From NCBI GenBank assembly GCA_016714125.1, contig JADJNX010000001.1, forward strand, positions 620,001 to 684,000: a stretch of DNA of 64,000 bases. Reading direction: 5' to 3'. The notes beneath the pieces were generated by a model. It worked only from the letters and a program-made list of their open reading frames with translations, did not search any database and was not told the origin of the DNA. This document shows, piece after piece, positions 36,810 through 46,281 of this stretch (position 1 is its first letter; each line of letters begins with the position of its first letter). The stretch is from Ignavibacteriales bacterium (GTDB lineage Bacteria > Bacteroidota > Ignavibacteria > Ignavibacteriales > Ignavibacteriaceae). The position numbers and the translations under genes were made by a program.

Positions 36810-37217
36810 TTATTCCTTAAAATGTTCATCAAACAGTTTGTTAAACAACTCAGGCGACCTTACAGGTCTGCCTGTTTTTGTACTGACAAAGGCGTGCTGG
36901 GTATATCCCGATGCAATCAACCTTTCGCCAACACGGATGTTATATTCAATTTTTAATTTCGCCATCGGTTTTGTAGTTAAGATGCTTTCGATCTCAAGCA
37001 CCTCATCATAAAACGCCGGAGAATGATAACGGATATATGCATCATATACAGGAAGCAAAAACCCGGACTCTTCAAATTGCTTGTAGGACATCCCTAATTC
37101 TCTAATCAGTTCTGTTCTGCCAACTTCAAAAAACTCAAGATACTTGCCGTTGTAAACAAATCGCATCTGATCAGTGTCAGCATATCGAATCCTGACGGTT
37201 GTAGTATTCTTTACCAC
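36810..37217 (-). CDS. acyl-CoA thioesterase, YbgC/FadM (4HBT) family
   Basis: A 135-residue hotdog-fold protein with the signature RYADTDQMRFVYNGKYLEFF, where the Asp is the usual catalytic residue, and ELIRELGMSYKQFEESG. It hydrolyses acyl- or aromatic-CoA thioesters in the family; the substrate here is unknown. It sits between accA and nadC with gaps of three bases. Confidence 0.92.
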   Translation of the reverse strand: MVKNTTTVRIRYADTDQMRFVYNGKYLEFFEVGRTELIRELGMSYKQFEESGFLLPVYDAYIRYHSPAFYDEVLEIESILTTKPMAKLKIEYNIRVGERLIASGYTQHAFVSTKTGRPVRSPELFNKLFDEHFKE

Positions 37218-37220
37218 CTG

Positions 37221-38171
37221 CTAATCCTGGTATGCACCTATTGAGGCAAATTTCTCTATCCGGTTTTCCACTAATCTGTCAGGTTTGATCTTAACAAGAT
37301 TGGTAAGTTCCTCGAGAAGAACTGCTTTTAGTGTGTTTGACATCTCTTGATGATCCTTATGAGCACCCCCCATTGGTTCGGGGATAATTCTATCAATCAC
37401 CTTGAGCGGCAAAAGATCTTGAGCTGTCAACTTAAGTGCCTCTGCTGCCTGCTCCTTGTATTCCCAACTTCTCCATAAGATACTTGAACAAGATTCGGGA
37501 CTTATCACAGAATACCAGGCATTTTCGAGCATCAATATCCGGTCGCCTACTCCCATTCCGAGAGCGCCGCCACTTGCACCTTCACCAATGATAACACAAA
37601 TAATCGGCACTTTTAGCCGTGCCATTTCAAGAAGATTTCTTGCAATCGCTTCCGCCTGCCCTCTCTCCTCAGCTTCAAGACCAGGAAATGCACCCTGGGT
37701 GTCAAGCAGAGTGATAACAGGAAGATTAAATTTTTCAGCGAGTTTCATCAAGCGAAGTGCCTTCCGGTAACCTTCAGGCCTGGGCATTCCAAAATTTCTG
37801 TAAACATTGCTTTTGGTGTCTCGTCCCTTTTGCTGCCCGATTATCATCACTTTAAAATTACCGATTTTTGCAAAACCACCAACAACCGCCTTGTCGTCGC
37901 CAAAAACACGGTCGCCATGAAGTTCAACAAAATTTTCCGTCATGTCATAGATGTAGTCGAGAGTGTAAGGTCTGTCAGGGTGTCTGGCAAGCTGCACTCT
38001 CTGCCAACGGGTTAAGCTACGATAGATATTCTCTTTAAGGTGTTTCACCTTTTCTTCTATCTTCGCTATTTCACCGTCAATTTGTAAACCGTCGGAGGCT
38101 TTTTTCATCTCATCGAGACGTTCTTCAAGCTCTATTATTGGTTTTTCAAAATCCAAAATTGTCTTTGCCAT
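37221..38171 (-). CDS. accA: acetyl-CoA carboxylase carboxyltransferase alpha subunit
   Basis: Forms malonyl-CoA with AccBCD in fatty-acid synthesis. The 316-residue length fits; motifs are RHPDRPYTLDYIYDMTENFV, ELHGDRVFGDDKAVVGGFA, GRDTKSNVYRNFGMPRPEGY, LDTQGAFPGLEAEERGQAEA and GEGASGGALGMGVGD. The beta subunit gene is not in the window. Confidence 0.97.
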   Translation of the reverse strand: MAKTILDFEKPIIELEERLDEMKKASDGLQIDGEIAKIEEKVKHLKENIYRSLTRWQRVQLARHPDRPYTLDYIYDMTENFVELHGDRVFGDDKAVVGGFAKIGNFKVMIIGQQKGRDTKSNVYRNFGMPRPEGYRKALRLMKLAEKFNLPVITLLDTQGAFPGLEAEERGQAEAIARNLLEMARLKVPIICVIIGEGASGGALGMGVGDRILMLENAWYSVISPESCSSILWRSWEYKEQAAEALKLTAQDLLPLKVIDRIIPEPMGGAHKDHQEMSNTLKAVLLEELTNLVKIKPDRLVENRIEKFASIGAYQD

Positions 38172-38172
38172 A

Positions 38173-40154
38173 TCACTGTTCGTTTATTAGTTTGTTAAAA
38201 GTCTTGCCAATTATTTCAAGATCCAGCCAAATATTCTGGTTTTTTGCATAAAAAATGTCCGATTTGGTAGAATCTTCATCTTCATCAATATCGGTTAGCC
38301 AAAATCCGGTTAACCCCTTTTTCCCAATCCACGGTTCACCGGGTGTGGCTTCTTTGCGAGGTCCTACAAAACTGTAGTCCCCACCTAGCACCTTCGGCAC
38401 CTTTTTGATAAAACTGTAAAATTTGTTTTCCCTTCCCCTGATAAGCTTTCCGATGAAAAGAATTGGAAAAAGAAATAATAAGATAAACAGGGAAAAGAGA
38501 ATATCAAAGGATTTCTTTATTATCTTGTGGAGAGGCAATACAATGTTATAATTTACCTCAAAAAGCTGAATTTCATTAAGTATGGATACTTCCGATTTAC
38601 TGACCATAAAATCGCTTTCCCCACCTGTGATCTGAAATTCCACATTTTCTTTCCTGCATGAAGCAACTATTCCTATGATGGAATTGTAACTAAGTTCACC
38701 TGTCGTGAAAATGACCTCCTGAATTCCCCGCTCTCTAATCACTCTTACAATCGTTTCAAGGCTTCCAACCACTTCAAATCCTTCAAGTTTTTCACCAACC
38801 TGCACCCGCTTTGAACCGATTAATCCCACAATCTGTGAGTAGCCCCCCTTTTTCTTCCGGAGCTTCGTTGCAAGTTTAAGTGCCTCTTCGCCCGTGCCAA
38901 CTATTATCGCTCTTTTCCTGAATGACATTGCTCCCGAAACTCCGGCTTTAAACCAAAGTTTTGAAAAAATGCGCCACCCCCCCAGGGTGAAAGGAAGGGT
39001 AAAATAGAGAATTAACACAACTCCTCTGGAGAATGCGTAATCCTTAAAAAAGAAAGTAAGTGATGTTATCACAAAAAAACCTGCAACTACTGCACCCATC
39101 GTTCTGAGTACCGAAAGCCTGTCTCTTCTGTAAACGCTTAAAACAGCAGATGTTAAAATATGTACCATCACTGGAATAGTGTAGATCACCGGAATTCCAT
39201 AATCGGGGATTCCTGTCTCCCAGTCGGTATAGCCTGAGTATATCTTAACAGCCAGAAACATAGTAAGGTTGTAAAACACTATATCGGTTAAAACCGAGAG
39301 TATCACAAGTTTTCGTTTACCAAAAAACGCAAACATCTCACGAATGGAGATTGCAAGCCGAAGGAACAACAACAGAAAAAATGATCCTGAATAATATTTT
39401 TTTACAAAGATGTGCATCGCCTCATAAAATACCTTTACTTCATTGAGGTTACTCCGCTTTGTACTCTCCCCTTTATAGTGGATTATCTCTGTCGAGTGAA
39501 CATAATAAACCTTGTATCCTGCTTTGTTAACTCTGTAACAAAGATCAAGATCTTCCCCATACATAAAAAATGTTTCATCAAGCCCCCAATTTTTTCGTAA
39601 ACCTCTCTCCTGATCATCATAAAAGCGCCCGAAATTGCATCAACTGCATAGGTATTATTTTCATCAAGATAAGTGAGGTTATATCGGGCGAAGAGGGGAC
39701 TTTTGGGGAAAAGGGTTGATAGCCCGGTCACCTTGGTAAATGATGCCCAGGGTCCCGGGAAGCCACGCCGGCATGCCAACTGAAGAGTTCCATCTGTGTT
39801 AAGCAGTTTACACCCCGCCATGCCTGCTTCGGGGGTCGCTTCAAAAAAGGAGATCATTTTCTCAAATGTATCCTCCTTGACGAGGGTGTCAGGATTGAGC
39901 AACAGGAGATATTTCCCCTTTGCAACCTTTAACCCCAGATTGTTGGCTTTGCTAAACCCCTCGTTCCTGTGGTTTTCTATGAGGTGGACATAGGGGTATT
40001 TTTGTTTTATTAACTCAATACTCCCGTCATCGGAAGCATTATCAACAACTATTATTTCTGTTTTAAGATTTAAGGATGCACTTTTTATCGATTCCAAAAG
40101 GTTCTGAATGAACTCTTTAACATTGTAATTGACAATTATTATCGATAAATCCAC
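38173..40154 (-). CDS. GT2 glycosyltransferase fused to a degenerate polyprenyl sugar-phosphate transferase, one frameshift
   Basis: The corrected protein is 660 residues. Residues 1-230 or so are a GT2 domain (SIIIVNYNVKEFIQNLLESI, LLLLNPDTLV, SGAFMMIRREVY, FFMYGEDLDLCYRV). Then come five membrane helices (ILSVLTDIVFYNLTMFLAV onward), a Rossmann-like CoA-binding-type region RAIIVGTGEEALKLATKL, and a C-terminal sugar-transferase-like end with SFDILFSLFILLFL, GGDYSFVGPRKEA, GLTGFWLTDID and NIWLDLEIIGKTF. The usual KFRSM and DELPQ motifs of that transferase are absent. The frame breaks in five C (39583-39587); one more base joins EKIGG to LDETFFMYGED. It precedes other glycan genes. Confidence 0.85.
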
Positions 40155-40166
40155 TCTGACAATGCC

Positions 40167-40934
40167 CTACAGTGTGCCAAAAATACTTTTGAACCTGAGC
40201 TTCCAGACCATGAAGACTGCCTCTTTTACAATCTTCTTCGACATCTTTGATGATCCTTGAAAACGGTCGTAAAATATGATAGGAATCTCAACCACTTTAA
40301 ATCCCTTCTTCCAGGTTTTAAAGTTCATCTCTATCTGGAAAGCATAACCATTGGACTGAATTCTTGTAAGGTCAATCGATTTGAGCACTTCAATCCTGAA
40401 ACATTTGTATCCACCGGTTGCATCTTTTATTGGAAGTCCGGTGATAACTCTTGTATAGAAACTTGCAAAATAGCTCAGAAGTAACCTTTTCATAGGCCAA
40501 TTAATGACATTTACTCCGGTGAGGTAGCGACTTCCAATAACAAGATCGGCTTCTTTTATTTTTTCAAGAAATTTTGGTACAATCTTCGGGTCATGTGAAA
40601 AATCAGCATCCATTTCAAATACGTAATCATACCCATTGTCGATTGCATATTTAAATCCGTCACAGTATGCAGTTCCAAGTCCCATTTTTCCGGGTCTTTT
40701 CAGGATGTGTATGCGATCATTTAACTTCGTCTGCTCTTCAACATAGTTCCCTGTGCCATCAGGTGAATTGTCATCAACAACGAGGATATTCAATCCTTCT
40801 ATTCCCAGTTCGAAAAGAACAGGTAATAGATTTTTTATGTTATCCATCTCATTATACGTAGGCACTATAATTAATGTCTTTTTTTCCATACCACTTTTCC
40901 GTGTTTCGGGTTTAATCGTAATGTCCTTTTCCAA
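40167..40934 (-). CDS. polyprenyl-phosphate glycosyltransferase (DPM1-like GT2)
   Basis: A 255-residue GT2 enzyme without membrane tail, of the dolichol-phosphate mannose synthase type. Motifs: LIIVPTYNEMDNIKNLLPVL, LVVDDNSPDGTGNYV, FEMDADFSHDPKIVP (DxD), GSRYLTGVNVINWP, and FYDRFQGSSKMSKKI near the end. It likely charges a polyprenyl phosphate with a sugar used by a GT39-type enzyme, for which a candidate lies at 51783. It overlaps the next gene by 23 bases. Confidence 0.92.
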   Translation of the reverse strand: MEKDITIKPETRKSGMEKKTLIIVPTYNEMDNIKNLLPVLFELGIEGLNILVVDDNSPDGTGNYVEEQTKLNDRIHILKRPGKMGLGTAYCDGFKYAIDNGYDYVFEMDADFSHDPKIVPKFLEKIKEADLVIGSRYLTGVNVINWPMKRLLLSYFASFYTRVITGLPIKDATGGYKCFRIEVLKSIDLTRIQSNGYAFQIEMNFKTWKKGFKVVEIPIIFYDRFQGSSKMSKKIVKEAVFMVWKLRFKSIFGTL

Positions 40935-42315
40935 ACAAAACGACGAAAACAGTTCTGAATAAAATCTTAATATCAGTTTTTAACGACATGTTTTCAATGT
41001 AAAATAGATCAAACTGGAGTTTGGTCTTTACATCTTCAACACTTTCATCATATTTGTGTTTTACTTGTGCCCAACCTGTAATACCGGGACGAACACGAAG
41101 CCTTCTTTTATAGTAAGGTATCTCCTTAGCAAGCTGTTCAACAAAAAAAGGTCGCTCCGGTCTGGGTCCAACCAGACTCATTTCACCCTTAAATACATTC
41201 CAAATCTGGGGAAGTTCATCAATTCTGACCCTCCTGATAAATCTTCCAACTTTTGTTATCCGGGGGTCGTCTTTTTGCGACCAGACCGGCCCGGTTCTTT
41301 TCTCAGCATCCTGATACATTGAACGAAACTTATAAACTTTGAATACTTTCCCGTTTAATCCACTTCGCTCCTGTTTGTAAATAACAGGACCATCACTCTC
41401 GAATTTAATCGCGATTGCTGTTGCTATTGTAACGGGTATTGAAGCTAAAAGCATCAAAAAGGAGACCACTATATCGATAATTCTTTTTGCAGCCCTTTCC
41501 CAATCGGTCATAAGTTGTGGATTGATATCGATCAACGGGAAGCCATACAATTGCACCGTTCGCGCCTGACCGCTGAGAATCTCATAAAGATCAGGAATGA
41601 TCTTCAACCTCACATCTTTTGTCTCACACCTGGAAATAATCTCAATTAGCAGATCATCATTCTGTCGACTCACAGAGAGGATCACTTCCTTTATTTCAAG
41701 ACGGTCAATTATTTCTTCAATCTCACTTACCTTACCAACCACTTCAATATCATTGTATTGTTTACCAAGATTTTCATCTTTTATGGCTACATAGGCAATA
41801 ACATCAAGCCCAAGTGCAGGGTGCGAAATGATCTGATCGTGGATATCCCTGGCTCGATCATTATACCCGACAATCAGTGCTTTTTTCCGTCCAATACCAC
41901 TTATAATCAACTTTCTTTGAATTGATCTAAGCAAGAGTCTGCCAACGACAGTAAAGGAGACCATCAATCCCCAGTAAATGAAGATAAGGAATCTGTTTCC
42001 CTTACTTTCCCCTGTCCCGGAATCATCTATAAAAATGGCAAAAAAGAGGATAAAAGTCCCCCAGAATGTCGTTTTTACAAGTGTAAATATCTCATCAAAC
42101 CGGGATAGAGCAAACCAGGTTCTATACATCCCGAAGAAGATAAACAGGAGAAACCAGTAAAAAAAGATCACAAGCATCGGAATGATAAAACCGGGTTCCG
42201 TAAACTGTGCAAACATTCCCGATTCATTTCGAATGAAGAAATATATCACCCATGCGAAATTAATCGTAATAAAATCGGTTGCAATTAAAAGGAATTTTTC
42301 CTGTTTTTTATTCAA
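40912..42315 (-). CDS. undecaprenyl-phosphate sugar phosphotransferase (WbaP/WcaJ type)
   Basis: Starts lipid-linked glycan synthesis by moving a sugar phosphate to undecaprenyl phosphate. The 467-residue protein has four N-terminal membrane helices, a central Rossmann-like domain (KALIVGYNDRARDIHD), one more helix and the full bacterial sugar transferase domain: VYKQERSGLNGKVFKVYKFRSM-like block, RRVRIDELPQIWNV, MSLVGPRPERP and RVRPGITGWAQV. All catalytic motifs are intact, unlike in the fused gene at 38173. Confidence 0.94.
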   Translation of the reverse strand: MNKKQEKFLLIATDFITINFAWVIYFFIRNESGMFAQFTEPGFIIPMLVIFFYWFLLFIFFGMYRTWFALSRFDEIFTLVKTTFWGTFILFFAIFIDDSGTGESKGNRFLIFIYWGLMVSFTVVGRLLLRSIQRKLIISGIGRKKALIVGYNDRARDIHDQIISHPALGLDVIAYVAIKDENLGKQYNDIEVVGKVSEIEEIIDRLEIKEVILSVSRQNDDLLIEIISRCETKDVRLKIIPDLYEILSGQARTVQLYGFPLIDINPQLMTDWERAAKRIIDIVVSFLMLLASIPVTIATAIAIKFESDGPVIYKQERSGLNGKVFKVYKFRSMYQDAEKRTGPVWSQKDDPRITKVGRFIRRVRIDELPQIWNVFKGEMSLVGPRPERPFFVEQLAKEIPYYKRRLRVRPGITGWAQVKHKYDESVEDVKTKLQFDLFYIENMSLKTDIKILFRTVFVVLFGKGHYD

Positions 42316-43258
42316 TTTTTGTTCTGATGTCTTCTTTAACTATTGGTTTATCTGATTCAATTTTGGTGAATCCCGTAATGTATCCAAGTCCCGTAATATA
42401 TCCTCCCCAAATCGCTTTTAGTGTAGCCATTTTATCAGAGGCTCCTTTTATTATCGCAAACGATTTAAGTATTGTAATCGCTGCAGAATACAAGATTACA
42501 TAAATCTTCTCAAATACCGAATGATTCCTGAAAATAATGAATCGGTTTCTGGTAAAGTAGTAATGATACAGTTTTGAATATTGCTCAAATGTTTTCCCCG
42601 CACCCGACTGGTGATACACCAGCGCTTTTGGATTATATTTTATTCTAAAGTGTTTCGAAACTCTCAACGAAAAATCGAGATCTTCAAAATACATAAAATA
42701 AAACTCGCTCATAAAACCACACTGCTCAAAAACTTCTCGCTTTATCAACAGACAGGCACCCTCGGCATGTGAGATATATAATTCTTCATTACAGTTTTCT
42801 GAAGCCGATCTTCCCTTCCCCAATGAAACATTCCCGCATCGCCAGAAATTATAACTGCTCCCGGCGCAGTAAATCTTATCTTTCTCGTCAAGATATAACA
42901 CTTTTGGAGACACGATCCCTGTTTTAACATCCTTTTCTGCTGTCAGAACCATTTGTGAGATTGCATCCCCACAAAATTCAGCGTCATTGTTTACATAAAC
43001 AACATAATCGGCACCTTGTGCAAGAGCATAACGCGCCCCTGTGTTCATTCCTCCCGCATATCCCCAATTAAACTCATTCAAAATCACCTGTACTTCAGGG
43101 AATTTCTCCTGCAGCCTTGTCCCACTTCCATCTGGGGAATCATTATCCACAATAACCGGGACAATTGCTCCGTAATCCTCTTTCATTAAACTCTCGAGAC
43201 AATTTTTTGTCTCTTCAAATCCATTATAATTCAGAATGACTACAAAAACTCTTTTCAA
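42308..43258 (-). CDS. GT2 glycosyltransferase (rhamnosyltransferase-like)
   Basis: A 316-residue GT2 with VFVVILNYNGFEETKNCLES, VPVIVDNDSPDGSG, DYVVYVNNDAEFCG (DxD-like), YFMYFEDLDFSLRVSKHF and a C-terminal hydrophobic stretch. It is 40-50% similar by eye to the next gene upstream, so the two may be paralogues adding successive sugars. The acceptor is unknown. Confidence 0.92.
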   Translation of the reverse strand: MKRVFVVILNYNGFEETKNCLESLMKEDYGAIVPVIVDNDSPDGSGTRLQEKFPEVQVILNEFNWGYAGGMNTGARYALAQGADYVVYVNNDAEFCGDAISQMVLTAEKDVKTGIVSPKVLYLDEKDKIYCAGSSYNFWRCGNVSLGKGRSASENCNEELYISHAEGACLLIKREVFEQCGFMSEFYFMYFEDLDFSLRVSKHFRIKYNPKALVYHQSGAGKTFEQYSKLYHYYFTRNRFIIFRNHSVFEKIYVILYSAAITILKSFAIIKGASDKMATLKAIWGGYITGLGYITGFTKIESDKPIVKEDIRTKIE

Positions 43259-43262
43259 ATCA

Positions 43263-44186
43263 TCAGTTCCCGATTATCTCATTTAAACTTGTGCCCCTGC
43301 CAACTCCAAGGTTGTGATTAAAATAATCACTCAATGCAGCACGGGCAACTCTTGAAAATGTTTTATTGATAAACGCCCAAACGAAAATCTTCAGGCTGAT
43401 GACACTAAAAAAATAGAAGGCTGAGACAAACCTGATAATACCATTATTCATTTTGTTATTCAAAAGGAATCTGTTCCTAACTGAATAATACAATTTTAGT
43501 GGACTCTCTTTTTCACCCAAAACCTTGTGATATATTATTGAAGCGGGTTGGTAAAGAAGTTTGAAGCCATACTTTTTTATTCTTGCAGATAATTCGATAT
43601 CATCCAGATACATAAAAAAATCTTCATCTTCGAAACCTGTTTTTATAAGATGACTTGTTCTAAACAGTATCATACAGCCGGTGAGGAAATCAGTTTCGGT
43701 AACTTCCCTGTGGCTTCTCTCCTCAAAATGTTTTCCCTTATCAACATGAATTGCCAATCCACGCCAGTTTATCATTTTTCCATTTCCAAACCAGATGGTA
43801 TTACGGTCATGTTCGGCGAGTATTAGTCCACCAGCGGCGGCAGCTCCCGGGTCAGATTCCATCGCATCAACCAACGCGGTAAGAAAACCGGGCTCAACAA
43901 TGGTATCGTTGTTCAAAACGAGCATATATTTTGGATTATGCTTTGATGCCTCTCGAAAACCCCTGTTTATACCACCTGTATAACCAAGATTTTTTTCCGT
44001 TACTACAAGTTCGATTTCCGGAAACTTCTCCCGAAACACCTCAGCCGAATTATCCGGTGAAGCATTATCAATAATCAGTATCTTAAAATTGTCGTAATCT
44101 GTCTTCTTAAGTGACTCAAGACATTCTACCGTGTCTTTTGCTCCTTTATAATTGAGCATTATTATCACGGTAAATGGTTTCGGCAT
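43263..44186 (-). CDS. GT2 glycosyltransferase, first gene of glycan block
   Basis: A 307-residue GT2 with VIIMLNYKGAKDTVECLESL, LIIDNASPDNSAEV, MLVLNNDTIVEPGFL, LTGCMILFRTSHLI and FFMYLDDIELSARI. It is the most upstream gene of the 30.5-44.2 kb block. No clear promoter was seen in 44187-44421. Confidence 0.92.
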   Translation of the reverse strand: MPKPFTVIIMLNYKGAKDTVECLESLKKTDYDNFKILIIDNASPDNSAEVFREKFPEIELVVTEKNLGYTGGINRGFREASKHNPKYMLVLNNDTIVEPGFLTALVDAMESDPGAAAAGGLILAEHDRNTIWFGNGKMINWRGLAIHVDKGKHFEERSHREVTETDFLTGCMILFRTSHLIKTGFEDEDFFMYLDDIELSARIKKYGFKLLYQPASIIYHKVLGEKESPLKLYYSVRNRFLLNNKMNNGIIRFVSAFYFFSVISLKIFVWAFINKTFSRVARAALSDYFNHNLGVGRGTSLNEIIGN

Positions 44187-44266
44187 ATAATTCTTCGAAA
44201 TTCTTAATAAATAAACTTTAAATATACTGATTTCCTCGAAGTGAGAGTAATCAGGTCTTTGTGATA

Positions 44267-44330
44267 TGGGACTGCACTCTTTCGTTTAATTCATGAATAA
44301 GTGCCATGTAAAAAGAAAGAATGCAGCCCA
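44267..44330. other. long imperfect inverted repeat
   Basis: Arms TGGGACTGCACTCTTTC (44267-44283) and GAAAGAATGCAGCCCA (44315-44330) are complementary except for one bulged base and one position that would be a G-U pair in minus-strand RNA. The loop is 31 bases. No T run follows on either strand, so it is not an obvious terminator; it lies in the leader region of the glycan block and downstream of the lipoprotein gene. The remainder of 44187-44421 holds nothing else recognisable. Confidence 0.55.
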
Positions 44331-44421
44331 TTAATTATAGTAATGTAGGGAGTGAGATTACCAAATCCAGGTTGTAAATTTCAAGTTCGCATCATCAACA
44401 TCGATTTACGATGCAAACTGC

Positions 44422-45234
44422 TTAGGGTATTGGCGGGGCATCCACCTTTCTCATTTCGTAGGAGGCAACTTTTCTACCGGGGCGGAGGCCTGACCACTTC
44501 ATAGTGTTGCCGGAGATAAAGATGTTCCAGCATTCGTAAGCTTTTCCTGTACCACCGGAAATCAGGTCATTGGTGTAGTTCGTTGCCATGTAGTTTCCAT
44601 AAAGGAAATACCTTCCCTCGTTATCCGATTTCCTGATCCATTGGCCTTGAGTATTTCTGTAGTAGTAGTTATATCTGCCGTCGGGGAAGTATTCCCAGTA
44701 GTGGTAGTCGGTGTCAGGATTTCCGGGATCGGTGCTTTTCCCGTACCAGATACCCACAAAATTCTGCGAGATGTCCTCCGTAATCCGTTTGCAAGTGTAT
44801 ATCGACTGATCAGGGTATGAAACACTGTCAATCAGGAATTCGGCATTAATATAGCGCAGTGTGAAAGCATCGAGTTGCAGGATCTTGAACTTCATATCAA
44901 ATCTCTTCCCGAATGTATCCCATCCTTTCAGAATAATGAGATCGCCCTCAATTTGGAAAGTGTAGTTATTGTTCTCGATCCAACTTTTATTGTTCTCATC
45001 GACAGTAATTCCAGTGGCGTAGATCTGAACGCTGTCGCGCTGAAATTCCATGAAGAAACCCATGTCTGTCTCTACTTCATAGTCGTTGACATGTGTATTG
45101 ATCCATTTCCCCAGTGTTATGGTTTTGTAGCCATCTTGTGGACCAACCGGATTTTCGTTTGATGTGCAAGCGGAGAAAAAGAAAACAACCGCAAGAGTAA
45201 GAAATCGGGTGAAAAATGTAATTATTTTGTGCAT
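44422..45234 (-). CDS. lipoprotein of unknown function, 270 aa
   Basis: A signal peptide ends in a lipobox (VVFFFSAC, with Cys22), so it should be lipid-anchored, probably in the outer membrane. The mature part is beta-rich and shows two related modules: LGKWINTHVNDYEVETDMGF near residue 45 and VGIWYGKSTDPGNPDTDYHY WEYFPDG near 165, like lipocalin-type DUF proteins of Bacteroidota. No further function can be assigned. It is transcribed away from the divergent 45418 gene. Confidence 0.75.
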   Translation of the reverse strand: MHKIITFFTRFLTLAVVFFFSACTSNENPVGPQDGYKTITLGKWINTHVNDYEVETDMGFFMEFQRDSVQIYATGITVDENNKSWIENNNYTFQIEGDLIILKGWDTFGKRFDMKFKILQLDAFTLRYINAEFLIDSVSYPDQSIYTCKRITEDISQNFVGIWYGKSTDPGNPDTDYHYWEYFPDGRYNYYYRNTQGQWIRKSDNEGRYFLYGNYMATNYTNDLISGGTGKAYECWNIFISGNTMKWSGLRPGRKVASYEMRKVDAPPIP

Positions 45235-45417
45235 TTGAAAAGATTCCTTGAAATTCGGAAAAAAATAATTCGTAAGTGAAACTTAAAGAATTTTATTAAC
45301 CTGATTTAAACCCTTGACGGGATTGGTTTGCCTTGGTAAAAGCACAACAAAAATCAAATCACTCAAAAACTTCAGTCTTTCGTAAATTGTTACTTTAATT
45401 TTACAATTTTTTCGAAT

Positions 45418-46263
45418 TTGAAATATTTACATACTGCTCTTTTATCGATCCTGTTTTTTATTCCTGTCACCAACTATGGCCAGGGATTTGTTGTAGTATT
45501 GGGCTCTGACTATAACAAATCGGCTCTTCAAGAACTGCTCACTCAAGCGCAACAAGACAAATTAAATCCTGAAATTCTTGATATAAAGCTGAAAAAGGGG
45601 ATTGTTTACAGGCTTTGCACAGGTTTTTTTGATGATATTAATTCTGCGGTTAACCTTTGGGATGAGCTCAGACAAAAAGAAAAATATAAAGATGTCTGGG
45701 TGCTCCCCGTCCCTGCAACTTTGATGACAAAAATGCCTGAAATTGATCGTGAGGAATTTACGCGCGTTTATAACGACATTGCTCTGATGATCAACAGCCA
45801 GGATTATCGTGGGTTAAACCGTTATATCAATCCCGCATCGGGGTTTTATGTCATGATCAATCCCGGCTCTTCATTTCTACCCGTTTATCTCGATTCAATC
45901 CCGCTCAATCTTGAAGACATCTTTGCAACAGGAATTTTCATTTATTTTGACGAACAAACAAAATTTGAAGCCGGTAATCTGAATTTTGGTGAACTCCCCG
46001 ATTATAACTGCGAAACAGGTGAATGGACAAAAGAAGGATGTTTTGTCCAGGGCGTTCGCTCTTTTAGCAGGATAAGCAGATGGGAATATTCACTGATGGA
46101 ATATGACGATTGGGATGACAACTCTGTTCAGAAACTAAGAGAAGCTGAAAGCAAAATAATTATTCGAACAATTAACACTCAAGGTTTTGAGATCGATTTC
46201 GCTTTTGAAAATGGGAAGTGGTATATCTCCGCTTTTGATCTTGCTACCGACTGTAATCAATAA
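45418..46263 (+). CDS. exported protein with SPOR-like N-terminal region
   Basis: A 281-residue protein with a signal peptide (HTALLSILFFIPVTNYGQ) and, at residues 22-100, a segment FVVVLGSDYNKSALQELLTQ AQ ... IVYRLCTGFFDDINSAVNL that looks like a SPOR (peptidoglycan-binding) fold: a beta strand, helix, then GFFDD. The rest (from about 110) is unknown. The start codon is TTG with no clear ribosome-binding site. The gene is 18 bases upstream of the cysteine-synthase gene. The SPOR assignment is by pattern only. Confidence 0.6.
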   Translation: MKYLHTALLSILFFIPVTNYGQGFVVVLGSDYNKSALQELLTQAQQDKLNPEILDIKLKKGIVYRLCTGFFDDINSAVNLWDELRQKEKYKDVWVLPVPATLMTKMPEIDREEFTRVYNDIALMINSQDYRGLNRYINPASGFYVMINPGSSFLPVYLDSIPLNLEDIFATGIFIYFDEQTKFEAGNLNFGELPDYNCETGEWTKEGCFVQGVRSFSRISRWEYSLMEYDDWDDNSVQKLREAESKIIIRTINTQGFEIDFAFENGKWYISAFDLATDCNQ

Positions 46264-46281
46264 CTTAACCGGATATTGGAT

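Noticed and set aside
36388..37011. 207-residue open frame on the plus strand
   Set aside because: It is antisense to nadC and the thioesterase gene, both of which have clear family motifs, and its product has no recognisable domain.
45310..45345. Possible promoter TTGACG-N17-TAAAAG before the SPOR-like gene
   Set aside because: The -10 element matches the consensus too poorly to list as a feature.
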